Assembly: GCA_025526995.1 (NCBI GenBank)
Contig: JAHLKG010000012.1
Span: forward strand, 434,001-498,000
DNA from: Powellomyces hirtus
Lineage: Eukaryota > Chytridiomycota > Chytridiomycetes > Spizellomycetales > Powellomycetaceae
Direction of reading: 5' to 3'
DNA: 64,000 nucleotides
A program made the translations under genes and the position numbers. Shown here one piece after another: positions 14,739 to 26,178 of the stretch. Within the stretch, counting starts at the first letter, position 1; every line of letters starts with the position of its first letter. A model generated the notes under the pieces. It was given only the letters and a program-made list of their open reading frames with translations. It was not told the DNA's origin and searched no databases.

Positions 14739-17700
14739 CTAACTGGTACTTGTGGGACCTGAGGAGGGAGTTTTGGTCTTCTCTTTGTCTTCTTTGGGAG
14801 CCTCATGAATGTCTACATCTTCCCAGTCCTGCTCCCCCTTCTCTGCATCCGCTGGATCCGCCGGATCGGCTGCATCTGGCGTCAATCTTCCACTCGATGT
14901 CTAATGGAAGGAAAATGTCATTCACATCAGATGTCCGACATAAAGGGACTAATCTGAATGAAAGCTGCTTGATCCCTACCGGTGGACTCGTGCTCCACTC
15001 ATTCCTCTTCTTGGCCAAGAAACTGCTGACGTTGGAGAACATCTGGGATGCGCCAGCTGGGGAGTAATCCGAGGGATTAACGTCTGCAAGAAACACGTCG
15101 CCTAGGATGTGTTGTGATGAGGCGTATGCATACCCTGCAGTTTCGCCTGCTGTTGCGGATCCGAGACCGTCTCCACGGCTTTCGTGATGGACGTTTCGGC
15201 CTGGACCAATGACTTTTCCACCGCTTTGGTGATGTTCTGCTGAACTGGCGACAAGCTTTTGCCAAAGTCAGAGAACCGAGCCGCGAGGGATGTTTGGAGG
15301 ATACCGAATGCGGATGCGCCTTGGCATGGGTGAGCTGGACTTATGCTGTTGCAGGCAAAATGCAGAGAAGGACAAGGACGGTGTTAACTGGGGAAGGCAT
15401 TTCGAGTTGAGGGACTTTTTGGTTGCGGCAGCATCGAACCTACTTGACCGTTTCTGGTAGTTCCCCTCCGTTGGCAGCTAACCACTTGTTGTAATGGATG
15501 GTTGACTGCCAGCCTCTAACCCACAGTGGATTGAAGTCGGCGATGAAATCCTTGCCTGCAGCCATCATAGAGGAGGACAATCAATATCTGAACTCTGCTG
15601 TCATTTAACTCATGTAACATCACTGTACCTCTGACGGCTGGGTCCACGGATATCGCGGCGGTCTGGGATGTCTTCACCGATGCCAGCATCGATAGAAGAT
15701 ACACTTCGAATCGGCCGCGGATATCGTCATCGCTGCCATCGAAGGATAGCTGTTGGTTCATGGACATATCCTCTAAGTGTCACCCATCAGAGCAGGTTTT
15801 GCTTGAGAAGCGGCATGAGGAGTGTCATACCTTCGGGTGCCCAGGTCGAGACCACCGTTCGTGTAATGTCTGGATATGAGGCCAATCGTTAGGAGAGAAA
15901 TGCAGCGGCATCTTAGCAATCTCGTCTTTACCATCTATGAACTTTTTATCCGGACTATGGAGACATGGTTCAAGTCAACAACAAGATCACGGTAGATGTA
16001 CGTATGGTGGAAGTGTGGGACAAACCTTGTCAAGTTCAGAATAGGAACCACGGCTGGGTTTACGATCTCGATTGCGCCAGTGTCAACCTAACGCAAAGTT
16101 GCTCCGGATGTCAACATGCTTTTGCGAAATAGGTTTCAGAGATCTTCATGCCACTCACGTTGGCGATTGCATCGAGTCCCAGCGCTTTGTGATGTAGGAA
16201 GATGGAGTTGCTAGTCCCGACCAGGAACGACTTTGTGTCTTGCGACAGCAATATATCCATCTGCTGCAGTGGGATGTATGGTTGAAAAAATACTGACTGA
16301 AATGGAAAGCATCAGGTCCGTGATCATGTCACATCCACTTCAACGAAAGGCATTGCTCACTTCGCCAAAAATTGGGAGCGGTGATCCAATATTCCGCAGC
16401 CGCGCGCCATCCAAGCTGTCTCTGCTACCAGTCCGACCAGAGGTGGGGACCTGAGGTCCTATGCTGAGAGATGGAGACCCAGCGTCTTGCAGATTCCGCA
16501 GCATGTCTAAACCAACTCGTCAGTTATTCGAGCATTCCAACCCCTCAACAGCGGGAGGCTCGCACCAGGAATGAGTGATATCAGACTGTATTGATAAGCC
16601 GATAAACGTTCAACTTTTTGACCAAAAAACAATATCTGTACATAGAACAGATTTTGAGCAGGAATTCGGAGACATCAACGCTGCAACCAGCAATAGGAAG
16701 CTCACCCGCTTCTCCAAAAAGAGCAGTTTGTATAGTTGCAGCGTTTTCTGCCGGAACTTGTATATCAACTCGCGCAATGATATCCCTAGAGTGACGAGAC
16801 TCCGTCGTTCAGATTTGGCAACTTCGTAACACAGAGTTGTGAAACACATACCCATGTAAAGAGTGGAGTCAGGGATATACCCAGATACTGATGACACAAG
16901 ATTGTCATACAGAGTCTGGAAAACAGAGATCACTGAGTCTCAGAGTAGAGTTGTCGGGTCCAAGACCACGCACCTCGAGGATCTCCAACTTGGAAAAATC
17001 CTTCTGCTCAAAGAACGCCCGGGTAACGAGACCCAGTTTACTTCTCACAGATCCTACATTAACGATGATAAGCGTTTCTTCAGAGAAGCGAAAGCGAGAC
17101 AGATCTTACCCAGGACAGGCTGTGTTGCAAGAACTACCACTGCTTTCTGTACCGTGCTTCGTGTAACATCTGAAGTTTTGTTGATGAGTTCCTGTTGACA
17201 AAAAGTCAGATATGACATGGTCATAAAACCTAAGCTTGCGCAAAGCATATTACAATGGCAGGCATTTGTCTATAGCATGCTAATCCGAAGAGCGTGGATT
17301 GGGGATATTGGGCCCATTGTGGTACGGGCGGCAAATGAAAGTCTAGCGATGATCGAGGTCAGTCTTGAGTGTAAGGCGGCCCACCCAGATGTCATCTCAC
17401 ATATGAACTCTTCGTCCGTAGCTACGAGAAAAAGCAGGCTCAGTCACAATATTTCCTATGTTCTGTTGCGTCAAAGCTCCGTTACCATGAGCACCGTCAG
17501 GAAGACAAAGAAACGGCTGTGGACAACTTCTTAGCCCCAAGAGGAAAGCCTTCGCCCCACCAAGTGTCCGCCCATACCAAAAACGACCATTCCTCTGGAA
17601 GAGAAACCGCGGATAAGTCCTCTCTCGAAGCCGGGGCTCCAATTGCCTTCTCCGCCTTTTGCATTGAGGGAAACGGCGGATAGGCATATTCGACTTGCGG

Positions 17701-17818
17701 GCCATTTCTGCAGGGCGATGCGATTTCTCAGAAGTTGCCCTAATACAGTCCCGACCTTGCGAATGACACCTACCTATGATGAAATGCTACGCAGAGGACT
17801 TTGACCAAGGAAAAGCTC
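14739..17818 (-). CDS. Avl9-family protein (DENN-like, late secretory pathway), start unresolved
   Basis: Multi-exon gene converging on the myosin gene (74 bp between stops). Reading on the minus strand from 17818: VKVLCVAFHHR, NGPQVEYAYPPFPS, LPEEWSF, PFLCLPDGAHATDEEF, YFHLPPVPQWAQYPQ, LFGLACYRQM, then STVQKAVVVLA, LVTRAFFEQKDFSK, ISLRELIYKFRQK, LLFLEKRILFFGQKVERLS and a PYIPLQQMDIL segment. This order is diagnostic of Avl9 (LPDGAH, YFHLP, YRQ, LVTQAYF-type, LxLLEKRVLF). The C-terminus (about 15310-14739) is a coiled-coil/Glu-Asp-rich tail ending EDWEDVDIHEAP...TSTS-stop. Yeast Avl9 acts in exocytic traffic from the late Golgi. The exon at 17818-17770 begins in phase 2 after an acceptor, so at least one upstream exon with the ATG is missing from my model. 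Confidence 0.85.
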
Positions 17819-19400
17819 CTGTTAATTAAAACCGTATCCGGTGCCGGCCCCTTGCAAAGCCACGCCTACCATGCAAGATGATGGGTACTTTTGAATCAGA
17901 CTTTGGATGAAGCGCGTGGGAGTCATTCAAGATTCCATCCCCATGATCCTCTAGAGAGTCTACTGACGATGTCCGTTGTGCTATTGGGTCTGGATTGTTG
18001 CTCATCTTTGAGGTGGCAAACTGGGAATTCCTACAGCAATTCCGGAGTCAGCAATCGACGATGCATACTAGACTTAGCATGCTTATGTAAGATCGGAGAA
18101 CTCTTGTATTTGCAACTCTTCTATTGTGTATCCAAACCGCCGGATGGGTTCATATGGGCGTGACTTGCTGGTATACCATGCGCTGAGCAGGGGAATGCGA
18201 CGAACAGGAATTCCTCCGCACTCCACCCATTTTTTTCAACTACCACCTGCTTCCATGCTGGCGAAGCTCACCTTCGTTGAGCTGAAATCAAAGAAGCATC
18301 GTCCAAGAACCTTTTGGCAAAGCATGCGCCAAAGTGGCAGAATTCGTAGATCAGAGTTTGGCAACTAGATGGTATTCTAATTAACAATGGTATTAATGAA
18401 AGAGTATAGACAGCTGACCAAAAAAGTATCGACGATTGAAGGACTATATACAGGCTGCGTTGGCTTCCTCCACTAATTCAGTTGAACGGCTTGCTTTCCC
18501 GGCTCGGGGGGTCAGACAGAACTCTTGCCGAGACATGAGCTGGTGATCGAGTCATTCTTGAGCCCAAAGAGAATAAAAGGCCAGGAAACTCCGTCAAAAC
18601 TTATTCGTCGTCACCGGAAGGAATCGAAGGAGTGGTTGGGATCATGTCCTTGAAGGAATCCGACGCTCACTTATCCGGACACTCGTGTACGGAATTGAGT
18701 CGAACAGAATCGGCAGGAGGTTTGGCGTTGTCAACCGGGATTGTGTAGCGATGAATCTTGGCTTGCTTGCTAACGAGTCAAAGGTTCTTGTCTTTTCGAG
18801 ATCGGTTGGGGCAGCCGCTCCGACCTTTGTTCGTGTTTGAAAGAGAGGCATTTGGATTACTGAGAGACCGAGTTTGTGTGGTATGCCCGAGAGTTGTTGA
18901 TGTTTTTACTGAGAGAGCGACCTTGGCTAATATTCGCTCGAGTTATTGGATGTTTTTTTATGGAGGAGAGGAGCGAGAGACCATGCAGCGTGCTTTTAAA
19001 TAGTAGACTCTGGTGTTTGAGAGAATGTCTGCGCGGCCGAAGTAATGGTGAAGTGGCGCAGCCGCAGTTGAACGCGTCAAAATCATTGTGGAAGCAGTTA
19101 GTCATCCATGGCTGCGGAGCAGTCACAGTCCACCAATGCCATTCTTGATGACTTTTTTTTGAACAGTTTTTTTTCTCGAACTTATCGATCGTTACATATG
19201 TTTTATTTGTCACCCCAATGACTGGACTGATATAGATCTACCGATACGACCCAAGCCACTAATATAATGACTGCAGTGACTACCGCTGAAACAATTACTG
19301 CCAAATATTAGACTCTGGGATTCCCAATTTTGCCTGAAGGCCAACAGTTAGGGAATGGTGTCGGGATCCACCTGTATGCGTGTGATGCCAATAATTAGGT
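17819..19400. other. Intergenic region with unresolved first exon of the Avl9-like gene
   Basis: The Avl9-like gene's ATG exon should lie in the first few hundred bases on the minus strand, but no ATG plus donor in the needed phase was found. The remainder up to 19400 has short open frames without recognisable features. Confidence 0.4.
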
Positions 19401-20433
19401 TCAGAAGAGGATGACAAACAGCAAATGACAACAAAAGGAAACGGGAGGTACAAGCCGATACTTTACTCCTTTCCAAGCAAAGCGTTTTCCTTTATCCAAG
19501 CTATCCAATTGACTGATGTGATCGTCAGTCAATTGGAAAGACCAGAGGGCAGCATTTTCGAGAATGTGTTCGACATTTGTTGAACAAGGCAGAATGACAA
19601 CATTGTGCTGTATTGCCCAGCGGAGTAGCACTTGGGCAACGCTTCTTTGTACTTCCTCTGCGATGGCAACAATCACAGGATGCGTGAGAAGCTCTTGATT
19701 CCCAGCTCCAAGCGAACAATATGCCATCACCACGATCCCAGCGCGGGCACAATAGGCACGCAGTTCCCGTTGGATCAGAAAAGGGTGCATCTCAACCTGA
19801 TTTACTGCGGGTACCACTGATGACGATTCTTGCAGTGCGGTCAGGTGGCGAGTGCTGAAGTTGGAAACGCCGACAGCGCCAACGGATCCCGATTTCAAGA
19901 TGTCGACCATGGTCGCCCATGTTTCATTCCGTGTCGCAGGCGACCATCCTTTTGGGACTTTGTACTTCTTGAATCGATGTTCCCCAGGACCGGGCCAATG
20001 CATGAGAAACAAGTCAACCCGACCCCCGAGCCTCCGCACCGACGCCGCAACATGTTTCTTTACGACATCGGGGGATCCCTGATGCGAGCGCCACAATTTC
20101 GTCACAATAAACACTCGACTTGCATGCTTCTCCTGATGTCGCTGCACAACGGCTGCAATCTCTCTCTCATTGTCGTATACGGATGCTGTATCAAGCATAG
20201 GATATCCGGCAGACAGAGCGTTGGAGAGAGGCGCCACTACGGTAGCTTTCTTGAGTCGATATGTCCCGAAGCCAACCTGCGGGATCTCGACCGTACATCC
20301 TTCAGTTATTCCGTGTCTGAGTTGGATTAAAGGTACCTATGTGGAGAGCACTGAGACGGTCGGTCCATATCGCTCTCCGTGACTCAGTTTTGCCCGCTGG
20401 CCAAAGTGTCACTGATACCTGTTCAACTGGCAT
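19401..20433 (-). CDS. Aldo/keto reductase
   Basis: The core frame (20299-19401) reads VEIPQVGFGTYRL, LDTASVYDNE, VTKLWRS, LMHWPGPG, VGVSNFSTRHL, NQVEMHPFL, MAYCSLGAG and IPCS-type LPCSTNVEHI. The AKR catalytic tetrad is complete: Asp and Tyr in LDTASVYDNE, Lys in VTKLW, His in LMHW. The family reduces carbonyls with NADPH in a (beta/alpha)8 barrel in the cytosol. A first exon 20433-20337 (starting MPVEQVSV) joins in phase through an unusually short 37-nt GTACCT...AAG intron, giving 331 aa; this junction is less sure than the core. The C-terminus ends in an unusual hydrophobic string (VSFCCHLLFVILF), which may be read-through into a missed last intron (candidate donor just after FAWKG). No substrate can be named. 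Confidence 0.83.
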
Positions 20434-21100
20434 TTTGGATGACGGCACTTTGGACGTCAGTGCTGTGCAAATATCTCCTTTGATTTCAGCCTTCAATTTT
20501 TTGTCTTGAGGCTGCGCATAAGAAGAGGGTCCCGAAGAAAGGAAACGGAAAATCAAAGGTGCCCCTTCTTGGCAAGACGCAAACGAAAGGGGGCGAGTAC
20601 CTCTGTAATATTTCTAGTATGAGCAACGAGTCGCTTGCTTCTCCGCAAAGCTTCCGCCATGACCAACGAGGGTGCAAACTTGAGAGCAATCCAAGCGCGC
20701 GGAGGGAGATACGTAACGAACAAGGTTAGAGTTGGGCGAGTCGCCAGCAGTGAGTGCCAAGCAAAAAGTCTAATCTTAAATGACGAGACAAAGAGATCGA
20801 GCGACGCGCCGCCGCCACTTTTAACTCCTTCTCTTGGCCTTGTCCTTTTGAAACAACCTTCCTTCCTTGACTAAACCCCAGCCCCCTGTTTTCCCGCGTC
20901 AACTCCCCTCCTCACTTACTCCCCCGTCCCCCCCACTTGTGTACTTCAGATTCTAAACTACTTCTACTTTTTGCTGTATATTGTCGCTACTGTCGCTATC
21001 CCAACCTCAGAGTCCTTCTCTACCATCCACCGGCCAACATCCCCCCGCCTCTTCGACCGCATCATCCACTAGTCACTTGCGAGCTGCATTGCAACGACGC
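20434..21100. other. Divergent intergenic region (AKR / ADAM)
   Basis: Contains a pyrimidine-rich stretch (about 20870-21060) just upstream of the protease ATG, probably its 5' UTR/initiator. No gene seen. Confidence 0.45.
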
Positions 21101-24100
21101 ATGTCGCATTCGTTCCGCTTGATTGCGGTCCTATTCCTTTCATGTCTGCTCATAATACAAAGTATCTCAGGTTAGTGCGCCTGTTGTCTTTGTACTATGG
21201 CAGCCTGGTTGTCCTCGAAACGAATCATAATGTCAAACCCTCGTCTGTCCGCAGCTCATAGCACAGCATTTCCGCCTGTCCGCTCCTATGACTTTGTTGA
21301 TAAGATCCAGATCACGAAGCGCAAACTCTCCACCGTAAATCTTTCATTTCGTGTACGTATCAGTCGCTCTTTCGGCAGAGCTGGTGTATACATTTGAGGG
21401 CCAAAAAGTCTCACTAGCAATGTCAATGTAGGCTGTCAATCAAACGTTCAATCTAGAACTTGTGCAGAACTCCGACCTACTACACCCGCAAGCTGTGGTC
21501 AAACATGACAGCGAATCTTCAGAGATGGACCAATATGTGGATCTCCACCGCATTGCAGCAAAGATGTATAAGGGTGACGTGATGGAAACAGACGAAGCGG
21601 GTTCTCCCAGACGGGTTGGCTGGGCGCGCATGTATTATGATGCGTAAGTCGACAAGGGAAGCGATATAAGTCTTGGACATGCAAAATCTCACGTCCTCCT
21701 CCGCACCCGCGCAGAGACCAAAATATGTTTGAGGGAACGTTCACAGCATCTGACATCATGTATCACGTCAAAGATATTGACGTTTATCACAAAACGAGAC
21801 GTTCGGTATGTCCAAGGAGCCTTGTGGAGAACTATTGCCGGCACTGACTTATCTCATCTCTTCCAGATCGATATTCCAGTGCTGCCGTCGTCTTCCAGAT
21901 CTGAGCGGCACCGCGCCTCCCGGATGATCCTGCTGATGGACCGCGATCAATCCGGAGCCATAAATGAGATGTCGGATCCGTCGATGCTGGTCAAGCGAGC
22001 TGAGCCCGATGGACATGCTCAGTGTGGCTTTGACACCACCTTCAACAAATTGGCGTCACGAGCATACGCTGACAAAGTGGAACGTGACGCTGCTACTTTG
22101 ACCAAGCGCGCACCAGCAGGTTGCCCGAGTTCGCGCAGAGTACTGTTTATGGCCGCCGCTGCCGATTGCACATACGTCAAGTTGCACGGCGGAAAAGAAG
22201 CATCGTTGACGCAGATTTTGCAGAACTGGAATGCCGCCTCGAGGTATGTCATTTTATCTTCAAAGCTCATACGTTGATGGTATGCTGACAACGGAATGGG
22301 CAATAGGGTGTACGAAGAATCGTTCAACATTGCCTTGGGTCTCATCCAAGTATTCCTGCAAGACGTATGTACGCCAACCGATGATCTCCTGAAGTGGAAT
22401 AGGGGTACGTGTTCATCTTGGTTCACGCTGACGGAGAACTGTCGCTCATCCCGGGCGTCGTAGAATGCGCTGATTCATACTCGATCAATCAACGCTTGAG
22501 CGACTTCTCCGAATGGAGAGGAAAAAAAACGCCTGACGAGGCCGGATTGTGGCACTTGATGACAAACTGTCCATCCGGCCCCTCCGTTGGTGTTGCTTGG
22601 CTGAAAACATTATGCAACGTCGAAACAATTACACAACAGTCTGATAGCGGAGTTCAATTTGTTTCCGGAACTGGCGTCTCGGCCGCAGTCAATGTTGAGT
22701 GGAAAGTCGTAGCACACGAAATCGGGCACAACTTTGGGGCCGTGCACGACTGCTCTGGTAAGCTTTCTCTCATCTCTATCTTCATCTGCCGGATTCGAGA
22801 ACTCATATAGGGATGGGACTTTCAGGCCTTACCGGGCAGTGCCCGTGCACGGATCCGGAAGTTTGTCAATGTTGCCCATGTGCAGGCACCTGCGACTGCA
22901 ATGGGAAATTTATCATGCACCCGACGGATTCGTCTAGTACAGATGCATTTTCGCCTTGTAGCGTCAACGCAATCTGCGGAGCCTTCCCTAAATTTGGAAC
23001 ATGCCTTAAAGGTACGCGAGTGAGCCTTCTTCATTACAATGACAGATACTAATCCTTATGTTCCACTTTCCTTTGTTTGCAGAACCTGGATCCCTCACTC
23101 TAATATCGAGCGGCATTTGTGGTAATGGGATCAGAGAAGGTGACGAGCAATGCGACTGCGGCACTGCTGCGGAATGCGCGAACGACCCGTGTTGTTCAGC
23201 TGGATGCAAGCTCAAAGCTTCTGCGAAGTGTTCCGATAAGAATGATGAATGCTGCGCTCAATGCCAGTTGAAGACAAATGGCACTGTTTGCCGATCGAGT
23301 ACAGGCGTATGTGACGTCCCTGAGGTATTTGTTTCCTTCATTGCTACCGTTCGGCGAAGACATTGCTCACGCGCATACTTTTCTGCCTTAGACATGTAAT
23401 GGTGTAAACGCAACTTGTCCGATCGATGTTTTCCAGCCGGATAAGACTTCGTGCTCAAGCGGTGCGATAACTGGTCAGTGCGCGTCAGGGCAGTGCACTA
23501 GCAGGTAAGATGGCCGACTATAGCTAACGGCCATATCCTTGCATAAGCTTGCTAACGACGTTTTCTTATAGGGATCTACAATGTCAGAACCAATCTCTGC
23601 TGTCTCTTACCGGCGCCTGTAAGGATCAGGAATCTGAATGCAAGCTCTTTTGCGAATCATCAAGAGGTTGTGTTAGTTTAGACAGCTACTTTGTGGATGG
23701 TACCCCTTGCGGATTTTCAGGGTCTGGGATATGTAAACGAGGCAGCTGCGAGGCAGGCAACATAGGTAAGGGACTTGTCAAAGCCGAGGTATCCTTCTTG
23801 CAACATAGATTGATCTTCCGTTCCCGTTTTGCAGTCGACCAAGCATTGGGATGGATCAACAGTCATCGAGCCATTGCCATTCCGATTCTCATTCTAGCCG
23901 GGTTGCTTCTCCTGTCTTTCATCTACTCCATTATCCGATGTATATGCTGCCGACCAAGGGCCGCGAAAGTCATCGCTTCTCGTGGAGCTCCGATACATCA
24001 GCAGCAGCAGACCTGGGTCGATCCAGCGGTATACAACGGACCTACATATCCTGCTCCAACTCGTACCGCCCCTTCGTATCCTGCTCCATCCCGCACTCCA

Positions 24101-24142
24101 TCCCACTCTGGATCTCGCACTGTGCCTTCATATCCTCGGTAG
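21101..24142 (+). CDS. ADAM-type membrane metalloprotease with disintegrin domain
   Basis: Twelve exons (21101-21170, 21255-21352, 21432-21643, 21715-21805, 21867-22243, 22307-22404, 22464-22757, 22811-23011, 23083-23324, 23392-23504, 23572-23765, 23835-24142) give 765 aa. Signal peptide 1-24 (hydrophobic LIAVLFLSCLLIIQ); prodomain to about 230; reprolysin-like catalytic domain with HEIGHNFGAVHD (His400, Glu401, His404, His410: HExxHxxGxxHD zinc site). A Cys-rich disintegrin domain follows (GNGIREGDEQCDCG, loop CRSSTGVCDVPETCNG, no RGD), then a Cys-rich region, one membrane helix (about 676-698) and a short Pro/Ser/Tyr-rich cytoplasmic tail with repeated YPAPxRT units. Predicted type I cell-surface sheddase. 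ADAMs occur in several fungal phyla but are absent from budding yeast (S. cerevisiae); substrates in fungi are mostly unknown. Confidence 0.92.
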
Positions 24143-24619
24143 AATGATCGTGGGCTATTCCACGAGCACACCGAACACAAATCGAACACGTCTGCTGCAC
24201 GTCTCCTTGTACATATCTGCGACGTATGGCGTGGCTTCGACTAGATTGTAAATTTCCCCCCTCCACTCCCCCTTCCCCCCTCCCCCACTCTCTCACATCA
24301 TCTTATACCGTACCAGTGAACGGACGGTGGTTGTATCTTTGTACTTACTGTATTAGACATTTTGTCGGCAAAAATATTTGAACATCCTGCGAAGGCCACG
24401 TGACCTGATGCGTCACCCAAAGCCAAAAGCCAGCGAGCATAGACACGCGCGTCCGTATTCTAAAAGACAGTCTACCAATCGCTCCTTTGACGATCACCAC
24501 AGGAGTGTACCCATCAATACTGTTTGACGAGGACAGCGAGTCTCTTGCGAAGAAGCGTCGCCTTTGATAGTGTATCGACACAAGAACTGGACTGTTGAGT
24601 TTATAGGCATATTGCAGTC
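24143..24619. other. Intergenic region upstream of proteasome gene
   Basis: About 480 bp; CACGTGACC motif at 24397. No coding signal. Confidence 0.5.
24397..24403 (+). promoter_or_regulatory. CACGTGA E-box-like motif
   Basis: CACGTG followed by ACC, about 220 bp upstream of the proteasome beta-4 ATG. See the recurrent-motif finding. Confidence 0.4.
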
Positions 24620-25462
24620 ATGGAGGTAATTGAGACCTGCCTCACTCCCTCAATTGCCAAACCTTAGACAGAGCCAAAGCGCAGAGAGGTTAAAAGAACC
24701 ATTCTGCCATGAACGATTGTCACTTCACCGTACTCGATAATGATGTTATGATGAACCTCTGACTCCCGTTTTGCGTTTCCTCGTAGGCGTTGTTTGGGAT
24801 TACCGGAAAGGATTTCGTGCTGACTGCGTCCGACACGACGATGGCGCGGTCGATAGTGATCATGAAGCACGGGGAAGACAAGTCGCGAACGCTCAACAAG
24901 AACACACTGATGATGTACACGGGCGAGGCGGGCGACACGGTGCAGTTTGCGGAATACATTCAGCGAAACGTGCAGCTGTACGGGATTCGCAACGGCGTGC
25001 CCTTGAGTGCGCATGCCACGGCTAGCTACACGCGGAGGGAATTGGCTCAGAGTCTGAGAAGCAGGGTATGGACACGGCTCTCGAGTCTCATGGGTGTCCC
25101 ACACCTCGTGCACTGGATTGACGGTCGGTTATCCTTTTTTTGCCCCCCGGATTTTGCTGTAGAACCCGTATAATGTCAACGTCCTGATCGCGGGCACCGA
25201 CCCCAAGACGGGTGTTCCCGAGCTCTACTGGCTGGACTACATGGCGTCCATGGTCAAGCTCGACTTTGCGGCGCACGGTTACGCGTCGTATTTCTGCATG
25301 TCCACCATGGACCGGTACTGGAAGCCCGACCTCTCCCTCGAAGAAGCCAAAGCCCTGATGCGAAAATGCATTGCGGAGCTCAAAGTCAGGTTCATTGCGT
25401 CCCTCCCCGAATTCACCGTCAAGGTCGTCGACAAGGATGGGATCCGACCCGTGCAGCTATAG
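24620..25462 (+). CDS. 20S proteasome subunit beta-4 (PSMB2/Pre1 type)
   Basis: Three exons: 24620-24625 (only ATG GAG), 24787-25065 and 25163-25462, giving 194 aa. The protein begins MEALFGITGKDFVLTASDTT and contains MARSIVIMKHGEDK, YTGEAGDTVQFAEYIQ, NVNVLIAGTD, PELYWLDYMASM and LRMRKC-like ALMRKCIAEL, which identify beta-4. It lacks the N-terminal propeptide and catalytic threonine of beta-1, -2 and -5, as expected for this inactive structural subunit of the beta ring. Length agrees with the family (about 195-200 aa). The 6-nt first coding exon is the notable feature; its donor is GTAATT and the next exon starts at an in-phase acceptor CGTAG. Confidence 0.95.
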
Positions 25463-26178
25463 ACGGTGCTGCGCCTTGTATAAACAATGGAAAATCTATG
25501 CTACTTTTGAAAGCAAGTGCCGCCCACCCAGGGGGCTGCGGTTTTCATTGTCACTACGATGAAAAGTCCTTTGTGACCGAAGTCCTCCAACTCCCGACCT
25601 CCTGCACCCCGTCTTTGTTTGCGCGAATCCTTTTCTTCGGTTCTAACTCTCAGTATAGTTCAATATATCACATATACACCTGTAAAGACTGGTGATCGAC
25701 TCGAGATTGACGATGGCGCAAAAGTTGATATTGAAATCAACTCACCATGATAGTACAGACTCGCAGCATGATGAGGAAACGACAAACGGAAGGAAAAGTG
25801 TTCGTTCTCCGCCTACAACTTACAGCAAACGAGCTGCGATGGGTGCGCACCAACCACAGTGCCATTATCAACAGATTTGCCAGTAGTACCGCGGGACTGG
25901 GTGGACGCTAGCAACCCCAAAGACCAAGAGCCGACAAACACGGCAAAATACAGTGCAACCAGAAACGATATATAATATTTGCAAGGAAAGAAAAATTACA
26001 ACTAGCTGAAACGACGGAATAGTTTGTGATGGTGATCACACTCAACAGGCAACACAAGGGACTGGAACAGTAGCGACTATATGAAGAGGAGAGAGGGGGG
26101 AGGGGGTTGAGAGCAACAAGTCGGGGAATACACTTTTTAGATGCAGAAGCAACATTCCAAGTGTAACCATGTTTTGAA
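25463..26178. other. Convergent intergenic region
   Basis: About 700 bp of 3' flanks of the proteasome and bHLH genes, AT-rich around 25920-26100. Nothing else recognised. Confidence 0.4.

Noticed and set aside
19000..19150. Plus-strand frame of about 90 codons near the AKR gene
   Set aside because: No protein features; no splice signals or conserved partner.
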